Source: Adineta steineri (taxonomy: Eukaryota; Rotifera; Eurotatoria; Adinetida; Adinetidae). Taken from it: a DNA stretch of 64,000 bases. The DNA is taken from the NCBI GenBank assembly GCA_905250115.1, contig CAJNOI010000049.1, positions 254,617 through 318,616 of the forward strand, read 5' to 3'. The notes beneath the pieces are model-generated. The model was not told where the DNA came from and did not search any database. It was given only the letters and a program-made list of their open reading frames with translations. The position numbers and the translations under genes were made by a program. This document shows, piece by piece, positions 11,622 to 23,211 of this stretch (position 1 is its first letter; the number at the start of each line of letters is the position of its first letter).

Positions 11622-13888
11622 TATTTGTAATATTATTCCAACACTAAAAATAAGAGTTTAGATACTACCTCGACAATAATCTATATATCTAATACTTACG
11701 TATAAGCAGAGAACTTTGAAAACTTTTTGTATGGTCAAGATAAATATATGTGTTTATCGAAGATGATCTACAATATAGTAGTATGATAATATATGTATGC
11801 GTACGTGCGTATTATATGTCTATTTACTATTGATCCACGACGAAGAATAAAAGAGGGAGAGAGAGAAACTGCGCATTTATTTAGCATCGTTTTTCAATCA
11901 AAATAAGAAATGATTGGCAAATGTAGAGAGATTTTACGATAGATTAACTAAGAAAAGAAAAAAAAGAGAATATATTGATTAATCTATTCGATTTTTATGC
12001 TAATCATGTGTCATACAACTTTATCACACTTATAGATTAAAACAAGATACTAACATATTATACATAACTCGATAATATCATTTTGCTTATACACATGCTA
12101 CTAGCAAGTTCAACAAGTCTCAAAGAGAAATTCATTCTTTTTTTGTTAGCTATATATTATACCAGGTAGTCAAATATTTATATTCTCTTACAGACATCTC
12201 GTCTTTCATTAATGCGTATATAGAAAAAGCCGTAGTCATTTTTGAAATATATTATATATAATTTATACATGTCAACAACAACAATAAAAACAACTGTACA
12301 AATAAATTTTATTAATAGTTGAAAGTGAGGATGAGATGTAAAATATATTTACAATGATGATTGATAAATCTATCGGAAATCAATAAAACTACATCTTATA
12401 AAAGCATCATAAAATTCTAAAATAACAGATCAATCATAGAACGTATACCTACTTCTGACATATTATCGAATATACATATCAAGGGCATAAGTTACTCTTT
12501 TCTAGTATATTATAGTAATATAGATTTATTGAGAATATACTACAACACAGTAGATTATTATATCAATAGACTGATGTGTATGAAAAATGCAAAGATGTCG
12601 ATTGACATTTATTTTAGAAATGTCAACTAGATTATATAGAAATTTGTTTGACATTGAGATATGAATGTTTTTTCCAGATGATTTTCAATGACAAAATAAT
12701 AACTAATAATATTACGTATCTATCGATTTCTATAGTTTGGTATTAGCTCATTACTTTTTATTATCTATATACATCTATATGAATTGAAACCAAAGTCAAC
12801 ACATATAGCGTGAACAATGAAGAAAATTATGATTTTGTGTCTTATTAATGGGATGTGAAGCAAAGTATTTATTTAGTCCTTCTCGAGTTTTCTTTCTTAC
12901 TTTCTTGACATTATGGATTAAAAGCTGCCATTTTTTGTTGCAATTATCTCAGGAACGGAACATCAGAAGATAGTCGTTTAAATGCAAGATGAATATAGCA
13001 AGATCGAATCGATATCATTCGTTTTTAGATTTTCAATACGTCGTTTAGATCATTTACAGAAGGTGTCACAAAAAACACAATATTGACTATGGACTTTGTT
13101 TATTTTTATATTTCGAGATTTGTGATAGAATTATTTATGGTAAAATTGTTTTAATGAACATTATTGAATTACAAGAAAATAAAAATAGCGGTTTATATCA
13201 GTTTTTAGGGTGGNNNNNNNNNNNNNNNNNNNNNNNNNNNNNNNNNNNNNNNNNNNNNNNNNNNNNNNNNNNNNNNNNNNNNNNNNNNNNNNNNNNNNNN
13301 NNNNNNNNNNNNNATAATAAATATTTGCATCCATTACATATAAAAGATTAAAATATTCAGTTTATACATCTAGATTTCTTTAATTTAAGCCTTGCTAAAT
13401 TCAGTATACGATGATAAGTGAAGAACTCATAATGAATTGATGTAATGTTTCATTTCAACTATGGCAGGATCAGTAAATATATTCTATTTGATCTAAATCA
13501 TTACTAGAGAAAATGTTTAGAAGATCAAAGAATATTTCTTTTCTGAAATAACACCGCAATATTGTATAGACTATCACAAATCATATTCCAAAGAGAACGT
13601 CCATCTACTGACTATGTTGAGCTTATTCTTATAATAATAAAACTATTTTAATGTTTTTGTTGATCCTAAATAAACTTGCTAACATGTATATATATGAATG
13701 TAACGAAAATATTCTTCATTGAAAGATAGATGTCACTAAATGATAATCAAATAATGTTAATATATATACAAACTTTCTCGTTTTGTCGTAATAATCAACC
13801 AATAAACTTGCATTGCATTTAGGTAACTAATTTCTTCGATCTGATCATATCCAAATAGTTTTACTACAGTCTTGAAGATAGTAATATC
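11622..13888. other. Intergenic region with assembly gap
   Basis: AT-rich sequence holding the presumed promoter of the minus-strand knottin-like gene at its left edge, a 100-N gap, and the presumed promoter of YIF1 at its right edge. No gene is visible, but sequence hidden by the gap cannot be excluded. Confidence 0.55.
13214..13313. other. Assembly gap (100 N)
   Basis: Exactly 100 consecutive N, the conventional placeholder for a scaffold gap of unknown length. Order and distance across it are uncertain. Confidence 0.98.
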
Positions 13889-15409
13889 ATGAGTTCTCGT
13901 AAGTTGTCATTCCTCAATTTAATTTATGTTTTTATTCATGTACCTTAATATAGGTGGTCCAATGCGTCTTTCGAAAACCTATCCTCATCCTCAACAACAG
14001 CAACAACCACCAGCACAACAACAACAACAACAGTATCAACAGCAACAGCAACAACAACACCAACAACAGCATCAGCAGCAGCAACCTTCTCAATTCTATC
14101 AACCTACAGCTCCTTACCGTTTGTATCTTTTCTAATTATTTACTAATGTTTCTATTTTTTTTTATCGTATCATTTAGCTCCAACAGAAGCATCACCAAAC
14201 TATGGAGGTGATTATCCCATGCCTCAACCACAAATATCTTCAGGATATGGAACCGATTACAATGCACCTCAATCACAAGCAGCTCCTTCTTATAATAATG
14301 CATTTTTTTCACCACAAACTGCATTCTATGCGCCATCATCTCAACAACAACAAATACCATCCAATCAACCTATGCCTGGCATGGAATATCTTTCTAATAA
14401 TCCTCTTTTTAATGTTGGTTTAAATGTTGTTGAACAAGGCATGAAAGATTTCACAGGCAAAACTGTTAACATGTTACCAACTGAAGTAAGGAAAAAACCT
14501 TTATATTTCTTTTCTAATTTCTACATCAAAATAAATTTAGATGAAAAAATCAATATCATCAATAAAATATTATTTTGCTGTTGATCAAGCTTATGTATTC
14601 AAAAAACTTTGCTTACTTTTATTTCCATTTCGACCAAGAGTAAAAAAATAAATATTCTTCAATAAAATGTATTCATTTAATTTATTTTTATATAGAATTG
14701 GTCATTGGCATATAGTGCTGATGAACCCGTACCACCACGTGTTGATACAAATGCACCGGATTATTATATTCCATGTAAATATAAAAACATTTTTATATTT
14801 TATATATTTTTTTTTTAATCTTTTTTAGTAATGAGTGCTATTACATATGTTCTCGTTGCTGGTCTTGTTCTTGGTACACAAGACAAGTAAAATAGTTTTT
14901 GTTTTTAATATAGATAGAAAAGAATTTTTCATTATTTTTAAAGATTTACACCTGAACAATTGGGTATGCATGCATCATCTGTTCTTGTATGGAATATAAT
15001 AGAAATATGTGTTTTATGTTTTACATTTTACATCTTAAATGTTCAATCGAAATTACGTACACTTGATTTAATTGCTTATTGTGGTTATAAATATGTCGGA
15101 ATGATTGCAGCATTATCATCATATTTAATAACACATTCATTATTCGTTTATCGTTGTTCACTACTTTATGTTAGTTTATCATTATCATATTTTCTTGTAT
15201 GTTATTTATTTTGATTAATTAACATTTTTCATATTATATATATATATGTTTAGGTGAAATGTCTTCGTTTACAAATCTTACCTGATACAGGTGGATCTCA
15301 ACCATATGGTTCAGGTGGAAGTAAACGTCGTATATATTTACTACTTCTTATTGTTATTCTTCAACCATTATTCATTTGGTATTTAACTCGACATTTGATT
15401 GTTGTTTGA
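13889..15409 (+). CDS. YIF1: YIF1, ER-Golgi trafficking membrane protein
   Basis: YIF1 works with YIPF5/Yip1-type proteins in COPII transport between ER and Golgi. Seven exons (13889-13898, 13954-14118, 14178-14485, 14696-14774, 14829-14886, 14944-15196 and 15254-15409) give 342 residues. Exon 1 is only 10 nt and encodes MSS plus the first base of an Arg codon. The cytosolic N-terminus is Gln-rich (residues about 20-50, encoded near 13990-14090), then Pro/Gln/Tyr-rich. Family blocks follow: NPLFNVGLNVVEQGMKDF, PVPPRVDTNAPDYYIP, ITYVLVAGLVLGTQ and AYCGYKYVGM, and the C-terminus ends in PLFIWYLTRHL. Five hydrophobic helices fit the family. The polyglutamine stretch is longer than I recall in vertebrate homologues. 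Start choice rests on the donor GTAAGT right after MSSR. Confidence 0.93.
13988..14092 (+). repeat. CAA/CAG repeat coding for glutamine tract
   Basis: Imperfect CAA/CAG run inside exon 2 of YIF1, interrupted by CCA, TAT and CAC/CAT codons. It encodes a Gln-rich segment with scattered His, Pro and Tyr. Mixed codons make it less slippage-prone than a pure repeat. Confidence 0.85.
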
Positions 15410-15530
15410 AAAAGAAAAACAAATAAAATTATTTATCTTTTTTTTTCTTGGCTTGTTTTATGTTTTTTTCTTCGACACATATATATATACAAGGCATGCG
15501 TTTTAGATAATAGTAAAAGGAGACAAGAGA

Positions 15531-16697
15531 ATGTGGGAAAACTTCCTAAAACCGTTTTTAACAACGACAAATTTTGTAACATCATCATTTTTTATTCGTC
15601 GTTCATTTAATACTCTTTGGCATATGCATACAAATACATTATGGATAACAGGTGTACGTCCTCAACCTAAAAGTAAAATGGACGAACAACCAACAATGCG
15701 TGGTTAGTATTGATAAAATTTCTCTGTTCAATTCTTCTGAGGATGGTTAAATAAATTGAAGTATTGTAACTGAAATTGTATGTCAGATTCCAGATTTCTA
15801 TGCCTTCGGATTCGCTATATTCAATCATTATTGAGGAAATAATTACCCACTATTTTGATCATAATACTTATATATTGCAAAGCAACTCGCATGTTATCAA
15901 TTTGAAAAAAATGAGAAAATACAACAAGGTTGCACTTCATAATAGTAAACAATCTGTCTGGATTTTTCATTAGTACTAAAACCTATACCAGATTATTTTA
16001 TTTAATCATAATTCGTCAAATCATTTAGATGTCCCACATACTCATATTTCAGATAGATATAGGAGATAGTAGAGTGCATATAATATAAGAAGCTAACCAA
16101 GTATGTAATAAATAAATATAGAACGTACCAGACGACTCAGTAATCAGTGCACAATACTATAATGTAGAATTGGTAGTTTCATAAAATGTTCTTTTGGCTG
16201 ATAGATAATAAATAACGTGAAGTCTTATGTTACTGCTAAATGATTGGGAGTAAATATAGTTTATAGACGTTTTATATTGATTCCTACAGTATTACTGAAA
16301 AGAAGAATCAACCAGTTTAGTTTAGTATGGAAATTTAGATCGATTTTTTAGCATTTTCATAAATATATACATTCTACTAGAGTCTCAAAATAACATATTC
16401 AAATAGTCTATTTTTTATATTTTAGGTATTGTCCTTAAAACTCTAATTCGAAAACCAAGAAAACCAAATTCAGCTAATCGTAAATGTTGTCGTGTTCGTT
16501 TAGCTAATGGACTTGAAATTATTGCACATATTCCAGGTGAAGGACACAATCTTCAAGAACATCATAGTGTTCTAGTACGAGGTGGACGAACAAAAGATTT
16601 ACCGGGTGTTCATTATAAAGTTGTTCGTGGTAAATTAGATTGTAATTTACCCGTAAAAAGACAAACAACATTACCTGCTAGTGCTAGTACAAAATAA
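15531..16697 (+). CDS. MRPS12: Mitochondrial small ribosomal subunit protein uS12m
   Basis: Decoding-site protein of the mitochondrial small ribosomal subunit. Two exons, 15531-15702 and 16426-16697, join G|GT to give 147 residues. The N-terminus (about 1-35) is basic and hydrophobic with few acids, as expected of a mitochondrial presequence. The uS12 core is intact: [17 protein letters not shown], then [11 protein letters not shown] and [15 protein letters not shown]. These match MRPS12 family blocks. The intron is 723 nt, long for this region, and I see no separate gene in it. It starts 121 nt downstream of YIF1 on the same strand. Its 3' end converges on the minus-strand secreted protein gene, with only 90 nt between the stop codons. 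Confidence 0.95.
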
Positions 16698-16787
16698 TGT
16701 TTATTTTTTTGTTTGATCGTGTTATTTTTTTGTTTTATTGATATTAGAAAAGAAAAATTATTTGCTCATAAAAACACACAACTAGTT

Positions 16788-17093
16788 TTATCCACTTCCA
16801 AAAAGAATAGGAAAACGTTCAATAGCTTTTAAACATTGTTTTTGTAAACGAGATCGCTCAAGATCTTGTTTAAAACGATGCATATCAATATAAAAATATT
16901 GAGCAATATCTTTGAGATATTCTAATACTATTTGTTCTTTTAACCATGCTGGATAATCATCAATAAAGCAATAGACTGATGCTAAATATTGAAAAGTATT
17001 TGATAAATTCTTTTCTGATGTAGTTGCACTATTAACATATACTAATATTGAGAAGAAATTTATAATAATAATAATGTAACGTATTGCTTTCAT
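16788..17093 (-). CDS. Small secreted protein, paralogue A of CFIDDY family
   Basis: Single exon, 101 residues. It begins with a strong signal peptide (about 1-23) and has no other hydrophobic helix. The mature part has two Cys residues about 45 apart. The first sits in YCFIDDYPAWL and the second in RLQKQCLKAIERFP. The sequence between is predicted mainly helical, so the protein may be a disulfide-closed helical hairpin. It ends in G-S-G. I recognise no known family, but the gene at 48907-49251 encodes a clear paralogue with the same signal peptide, two-Cys layout and end. It could be a peptide hormone, an effector or a structural secreted protein. Secretion and paralogy are visible; function is unknown. 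Confidence 0.8.
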   Translation of the reverse strand: MKAIRYIIIIINFFSILVYVNSATTSEKNLSNTFQYLASVYCFIDDYPAWLKEQIVLEYLKDIAQYFYIDMHRFKQDLERSRLQKQCLKAIERFPILFGSG

Positions 17094-19075
17094 TTTGAGA
17101 TAGTAAAGCTTATAAATTGAATAATAGAATGGTTGATAAATGTTTATTGATTAGAACAATATTGATGATACATTTAATGACCTATCAAAAAACGAAGATA
17201 TGTATTATGTTATATTACAATATTATATCTTATTTATCATTAACTATAAACATTTAAAGAATCAGTATATCATCAGTTTTAGGACAAACAATTTTACTTA
17301 ATAATGTCCTAATTTATTTTGTACATTTCTTTGTGTCAGTGAGTCTGTATGGTTTCTACCACTTTTCAGAAGAAGAGTATTCAATACCAATATCCTGAAG
17401 GTAGGGCTTGTTTTTATTTTTTTAATAATCTATTTAGACGTAAAATCGTTGAACTACGTCATTTTTTTTAGATATATCACTTATACAAAGAGTATCTCGT
17501 TATAATTTAGAATAAATTCTTAATTATAATTTTCATACATTTTCCTAGTATAAAATGTTGAAACTTTTTTCCCATATATACCTAATAAAGATCTTATACA
17601 CTATGAAAATATGCGACAAGTAATATATTTCAATTTTATCGTTATAATTTATCAGTAGTTTAAGGACATTCATTTCTCTACATCAAGAAAAAGTATAAAA
17701 AGTATCAGTAACAATTGATCATGAATTATTGTTTATATTTGTGAGATACTCGTAAAAAGGGTGAGTGTGGGTTATCACTAGAAACTTTTATATATGCTTA
17801 TATGAATGGTATCACGTAGTATATGTAATATAAATAAGAATTTTAACTATCAGTCTAGAAAAACTAAAACCATGAAAAGCACTATGCAACTTGCTTACCG
17901 TTTGATCTTTTTATATTTCTAATTAGTTTATAACAACTTTTAGCCCCTTTTATACTACAGAAACCTCTCTTTTATAAGCAATATTGTAAAATCATGCTCT
18001 TTTGTTTTCAAAACTACTCGAAATTATGACTTTCAAGACGAACATTTGGTATACATGAATTTTCTCAATTATTTTAAATGTATATTTAATTAATCGAGGG
18101 CGGGGAAAGGTTTAGTAGTAGAAATACCAACAAAACACTTTACAGAATATTATTGTTTTAAAATAAGAGAATACATTTGTTAAGAATACAATAGATTATG
18201 AACCTACCAAAACTTGAAAGCATTTAAACACCCAGTAGATTCAAATAATAAATTGACAAGATCAAGCTTGAAACAGTCTCGAATTATTAGTTGTTAAACT
18301 TAGGATAAATACGAGATATTATATTATTTTTTTTCTTCATAATTACATGAGGACAGAAATATGAGATTGATGTTAAATATAGAAAATTCAATAGAAATTA
18401 TCAAATTTCATCAAACATCTTTCTTCTATTTATAACTCCCACTCATCACTGATCGTAGATATATTTAGATTTACTATTTATAATTTTTATCCAATTTAAT
18501 ATTAATTGTTCCAGAAAATAGTTCTAATATTACATAGAACTATTGATCATTTATCATAGAAGAAAATTTATATTTATCATTTGTATATATTAGCTCTATA
18601 TGTATTTAATAATCAATCAATAGAATATTAATTAATCAAGCATATGCGTCATATTTTCTTTTTTAATCTATAAAAAACATGCATATGTATACAGATGTTT
18701 ACCACTGAAAGAAGAAGAACAACAGGAAATTATTTTTTTTCCTATGATGATAACCATATTCTTTCTATTCATTCTTCATTGACATGCGATTCATCCACCT
18801 CCTCCTCCGCATCATACTAGATGAATCAGCTATTTTGCTCATATTTGTTTTTTTCTTTTTCTCTATTGTTGATAGCGAATGACGAATCGAATGACTCGAC
18901 CAAGAAGAACGAATAGACGGGGTGAGAGTAGAAAGATCGAATGATTTGTTTCTCTGTTTTTTTTTCTTACTACATGCATGATTCATATATGCACATCACA
19001 TATCTAAATAAATATATATAACACTGTTTTTTTTCGAGTAAATCATAGAATTCTTTTTTTTTGTTACATTTCAAG
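17094..19075. other. Intergenic region, no gene seen
   Basis: About 2 kb AT-rich spacer with promoter regions of a minus-strand gene on the left and of the F-BAR gene on the right. A 73-codon minus frame at 18765-18986 is low-complexity Ser/Arg/Lys sequence with no support. Confidence 0.55.
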
Positions 19076-20162
19076 ATGAATTTATTCAGTCGCAAAAGTG
19101 TTATACCACCTCCATCACTCAGTCCATCACCATCGATTGGTAGTGCTGCTACAGCTGGACCGGAAGCATTTGCAAATAATTCAGCATATGGTCGAGGTTT
19201 TTTTGAACCAGGAGCTTATTCAATTGCATTAAAACGATGTGAAAATGGTCATGATCTTGCTCAACAATTGGCAGATATGTACGAAGAACGAGCACAACTT
19301 GAATTAGTTTATACAAATCAATTACGTGCTTGGTCGCGTAAATGGCATGGAGAATTAGTAAAATCACAAGAATATGGAACGAATAAAAAAGTTTGGGATC
19401 AATCAGTAACAACAGGTAATTTCATTTTAACGTGAATAATTTTTTTTCATTGTAAAAAATAATTTTTAGGTGAACAAATGGCTGATGTTCATGGAATATT
19501 ATCCTCGTCACTTACGGATTCTTTAATACCAAAACTTCGACAATGGCGTAAAGATAATTATGAAAAATCTCTTGTACATTATAAAAAAACGAAAGAATTT
19601 GAAAAAGATTTTATTGATGCACAAAAATCATGGGCGAAATTATTAGATAAAATATCTGAATATAAATCATCGTATTATTCAGCATGTAAAACAGCTAAAT
19701 TAGCAGATAATGCTGAACGTACAGCTACAGAAGAACAACGAAGAAAATTAGCTGATAAAGCTGAAGTTGCAAGACGTGAAGTTGGATTTGCTAAAACGAA
19801 ATATGAACAAGCAATAAATGAAGCAAGAGAACAAAGATCAAGTTATGAAACAGCCATGAAAAATGTTTTCGAACGAACACAAACATTCGAAAGAAAACGT
19901 CTAGATTTTTTTAAAGAAACATTTGATGAATATTCTAAAGTAATAGAAACAGCGACAATAGACAAGTATGTTTATTAGAAAAAAAAACAAATCATATAAT
20001 AATTTTTCTTGTATTTTTAGTCCAATTTTAAAAAAAATGAATGAAGATTATCAAGCAAGTTTAAATATGCATAGTTCGGATCAAGATTTAACTTGGTGGG
20101 ATCAAAATTATGGTACACAAACAAATAATCGATGGCCAGAATATGAAGAATATCGTGATTGA
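19076..20162 (+). CDS. PACSIN/syndapin-type F-BAR protein lacking SH3
   Basis: Membrane-curving F-BAR protein of endocytosis and caveolar or actin remodelling. Three exons, 19076-19415, 19470-19965 and 20021-20162, give 325 residues. After a Ser/Pro-rich leader (1-45) the F-BAR domain runs almost to the C-terminus. It includes FFEPGAYSIALKRCENGHDL, YEERAQLELVYTNQLRAW, KSWAKLLDKI and the end block WPEYEEY, which matches the PACSIN WPxFEEW end of the domain. In PACSINs a linker and SH3 domain follow. Here a TGA comes three codons after that block, and I find no SH3-like exon before 21410. The first ATG is used because the upstream in-frame codons start only from TTG. It could be a natural F-BAR-only paralogue, or downstream exons could be missed. 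Confidence 0.88.
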
Positions 20163-21409
20163 TTATAAATTTTTGTGCACTTTATCAATTGATAATCAGA
20201 CAACTGCTTTTTTTTCTCCCCTTGCACTTACCTTAAACTAGTTTAACTGTCTTATATACTATCTGTTTTGTTTTTCTCTAACCAGATTGTGGATTTTTGT
20301 TGTTGTTTTTTTTATATGTGCAAAAAACAATAGAACATTGGGTTATCTTCTTTTTTCTGTTGGATAGAAATTTTCTGATATCTTTTTCTCGGCAATTTTC
20401 ATAATAAAAAGAGATGAAGATATGTGTTTAATTAAATTATTATGTAATCAATTTAGATAAAGCTTGATTGTAAATAGATAAAAATTTTGATAACAATCAT
20501 ATTAAAAAATAATTAGTGCATCGAAATTAAGTTTTGTTATGAAAATCTTTCGAGAATTGAGATACATGTTGATTCTTAACTATTTAAATAAGTTAGTAAC
20601 AAGCGATTATTTGACTTCTTTTTAAGGTCAAGTGTTGATCAAATACGCATAAATAATGTCACTTTACTCTTCTGTATGAATAATATCCAAAGGTAAGCAA
20701 ATAATAAAAATGAAGTATACTCATAGTAAGAGTTTCGTTTATACAACTAAAGTCATGTTGTTTTATATTAAGATTATTATTTATTGGATCATAATCGTTT
20801 TCTTTTGAATTTAGTTGAATATTGTAGTGTATTATTAACCCGAAAGGTTATCGAAAAGATAAGTATTCTAATGGCTAATATTTCCTAGCAATAAAATATC
20901 AATTTCATTTCTACTCATTGATATAGTTTATTTTCAAATCAAGCATGTTATAAACAATGCAGATCAATTATGATTTCATTTAGATATTCAGGGGTCAAGC
21001 TGTTCTTTCTCAAATACATTCCGTTTTTCTTTCATCTATACATAATAATTAATATAGACCAAAATGGCCATTCTGTTAATGCTTTCTATTTATTCGTTTT
21101 TTTTGTAATATTAATACTACTAGTGGCCAATGCCGTTGATCATTATAAGAGAAGTGTCTACTATATAACACTTGAAAACAATGATATCGCATACATACAT
21201 CTTTATATATACATATATCGCCAATGTACATTCCATTGTTATCTACCACTTTTTCATCTCTATTTTTCTCTTAGTATCAGTAGTTGCTTGCAGCTCTCTG
21301 TTCTCAGACACAGTCGATTCATTCTTTGTGCATATATTCGTTGTTATATATCTTTTACATGTTTATTTATCATTCGCTTTCATTTTTACATACTGTGAAA
21401 ATACGTGCT
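20163..21409. other. Intergenic region, no gene seen
   Basis: AT-rich. It was checked for SH3-encoding exons of the F-BAR gene (ALYDY-like and WPxNY-like blocks) and none was found. Frames near 20970-21420 are Phe/Ile/Tyr-rich low-complexity readings. Confidence 0.5.
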
Positions 21410-21907
21410 ATGGGTGCTAAACTAACCAAAAGCAAAGATATTTCAATCAGCGAAAAAACTGAACAACAACCACAGAAAATAGAAACAACAACTACTGAAA
21501 ATTCAAATAATCATTTGGATGCAACAACAAATGAAGATACGAAACAAATAACAAAGAAAATTAAAAAGAAGCAAGAATCAAAATCTGATAAAAAATCATC
21601 TAAAATAAAGGTCGACAAGAGTACAAACACAGAAAACTGTTTATTACCATCATCAACATTCAGTGAACAATTGGTTGGTGAAAAAATCTCTGCAATGAAT
21701 AATAATGTTCTATTAGATATTAATCCAGCTCAAATTAATGAAGGTTACCAACCCGAAACACCCCTCAAAGATGTGCAAGAACTTTGGAATCGTTGTGCTC
21801 AAAATAGTATCATATCAAATGGATTACAGAATGACAAACAAGAATATTCTACAAATATTCTAAATAATACTGATGATCAGGATAATAATGAAATACAACA
21901 ACAGTAA
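21410..21907 (+). CDS. Unrecognised acidic/lysine-rich protein, candidate N-myristoylated
   Basis: Single exon, 165 residues; I do not recognise the family. The N-terminus MGAKLTKSKD fits the N-myristoylation rule (Gly2, Thr6, Lys7), so the protein may sit on the inner face of membranes. Residues about 12-70 are low-complexity Thr/Gln/Glu followed by a Lys/Ser basic stretch (ITKKIKKKQESKSDKKSSK), reminiscent in composition of MARCKS-type membrane effectors. A more ordered segment (about 85-140) includes FSEQLVGEKISAM and PLKDVQELWNRCAQNSI. The C-terminus is Asn/Asp/Gln-rich. An upstream in-frame extension exists but would place hydrophobic junk before Met-Gly, so the Met-Gly start is preferred. 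A last base sequence CAGTAATTT could be a splice donor, so the C-terminus is uncertain. Confidence 0.6.
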   Translation: MGAKLTKSKDISISEKTEQQPQKIETTTTENSNNHLDATTNEDTKQITKKIKKKQESKSDKKSSKIKVDKSTNTENCLLPSSTFSEQLVGEKISAMNNNVLLDINPAQINEGYQPETPLKDVQELWNRCAQNSIISNGLQNDKQEYSTNILNNTDDQDNNEIQQQ

Positions 21908-23211
21908 TTTATCATATATCTTTGTTATAGAACATTGTTTTTTGATAATCAAGATTCATTTTTTTTTGTTTTACACATTTGTAGGTTTTTTCTATTCAAG
22001 TTATGTGTTTTTACATTGTAATAGAATATTATCTCATTATCAATTATTCTTTATAGAAAAAATTTAATTCATTTACGTAAATAATTTAGATAGTAAATTA
22101 AAAATACTTTAGTTTCTAATTTTAACTAATGTATTTCAATAAAAAAAATAACCTTCATCTTATCTGTACACGATAATAACAAAAATGAATAAGATAATAA
22201 AATCTATCTGTACTTGAATTTTATTTTAATTAAACTATTGTATGAATAAGTGTCGTATATCTTTAAATACCCAGGATTATATCTTTCTTTTGTAACATCT
22301 TTATACATCACTAAATATTCTGTCAATATTTGGATATTTCATGGTCATTTTTAATACGTAATTTAAACGAATAGATTATACAAAAAGAATTTGTATCAAA
22401 TTTATATTTACAGCATTAAATTACAAATATATTTTCTTCGATTATATATGTTTAGGAGTCTCATTCATGTCACGTAAAATGCATTTTTTCTATTTAATCG
22501 TTTGTTTGCTTAACAACTAATCTTTTCTTCCTTTGTCAAAGAAGAATTTCCTATTCAACATTGACAAAAAAGGAATGTATCTTATTGAACAAATAAAACT
22601 TATTAATGATCTACATGTATCTCATGTGGTTTCATCTATAATTATAAGATTTATTTTTACTTTTTCGATAAGTATATTTTCTAATAAATAAAAAATATTC
22701 ATTAATAAAGAACACATCAATAAGATTTTTTTTTTATTTCTTTTAAATCAGTTATTTTGATCATCAAACATTATTAATCTTAAGTACTCCCCATTCTTCT
22801 TTTCTCTTCTTTTTTCTGCATATAACAATAATCACCATCAGACAAACAAGAAAGAAACAAAAAAAAAAGAAAAGGGAAAGTGTATACGAGGCCGATATGA
22901 CAATAAAGAAAACAGAAGACAAAGACAAATAAGCAAACAGGAATCATTCTTATGATCAAAACACAAAAAGAAAAGAGAAGTAGATATAAAATAACAGAGC
23001 AGAATAAACAAAAACACTGTTTGATAGATAATAAATGCTAAATTAATGGTTGAAATCTCGGCATAAGTCGGCTCCAGAGAATAATTGTTAGAAATATCTC
23101 CATCATAAATTTTAACGACATGAGCATAACGTGACCGGCACGTAATTGAGAAAATCAAAAATGAAAACAGATAAACGAGAATGACAGAAAGACAATTTGA
23201 AATAGAATATT
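21908..23211. other. Intergenic/3' flanks, no gene seen
   Basis: Between two convergent genes. The minus-strand frames at 22838-23158 lie downstream of the ceramide glucosyltransferase stop codon and are low-complexity. Confidence 0.5.

Noticed and set aside
13154..13351. Frame running through the N gap
   Set aside because: Its openness is created by unknown bases.
18765..18986. 73-codon minus frame rich in Ser, Arg and Lys
   Set aside because: Repetitive composition and no homology recognised.
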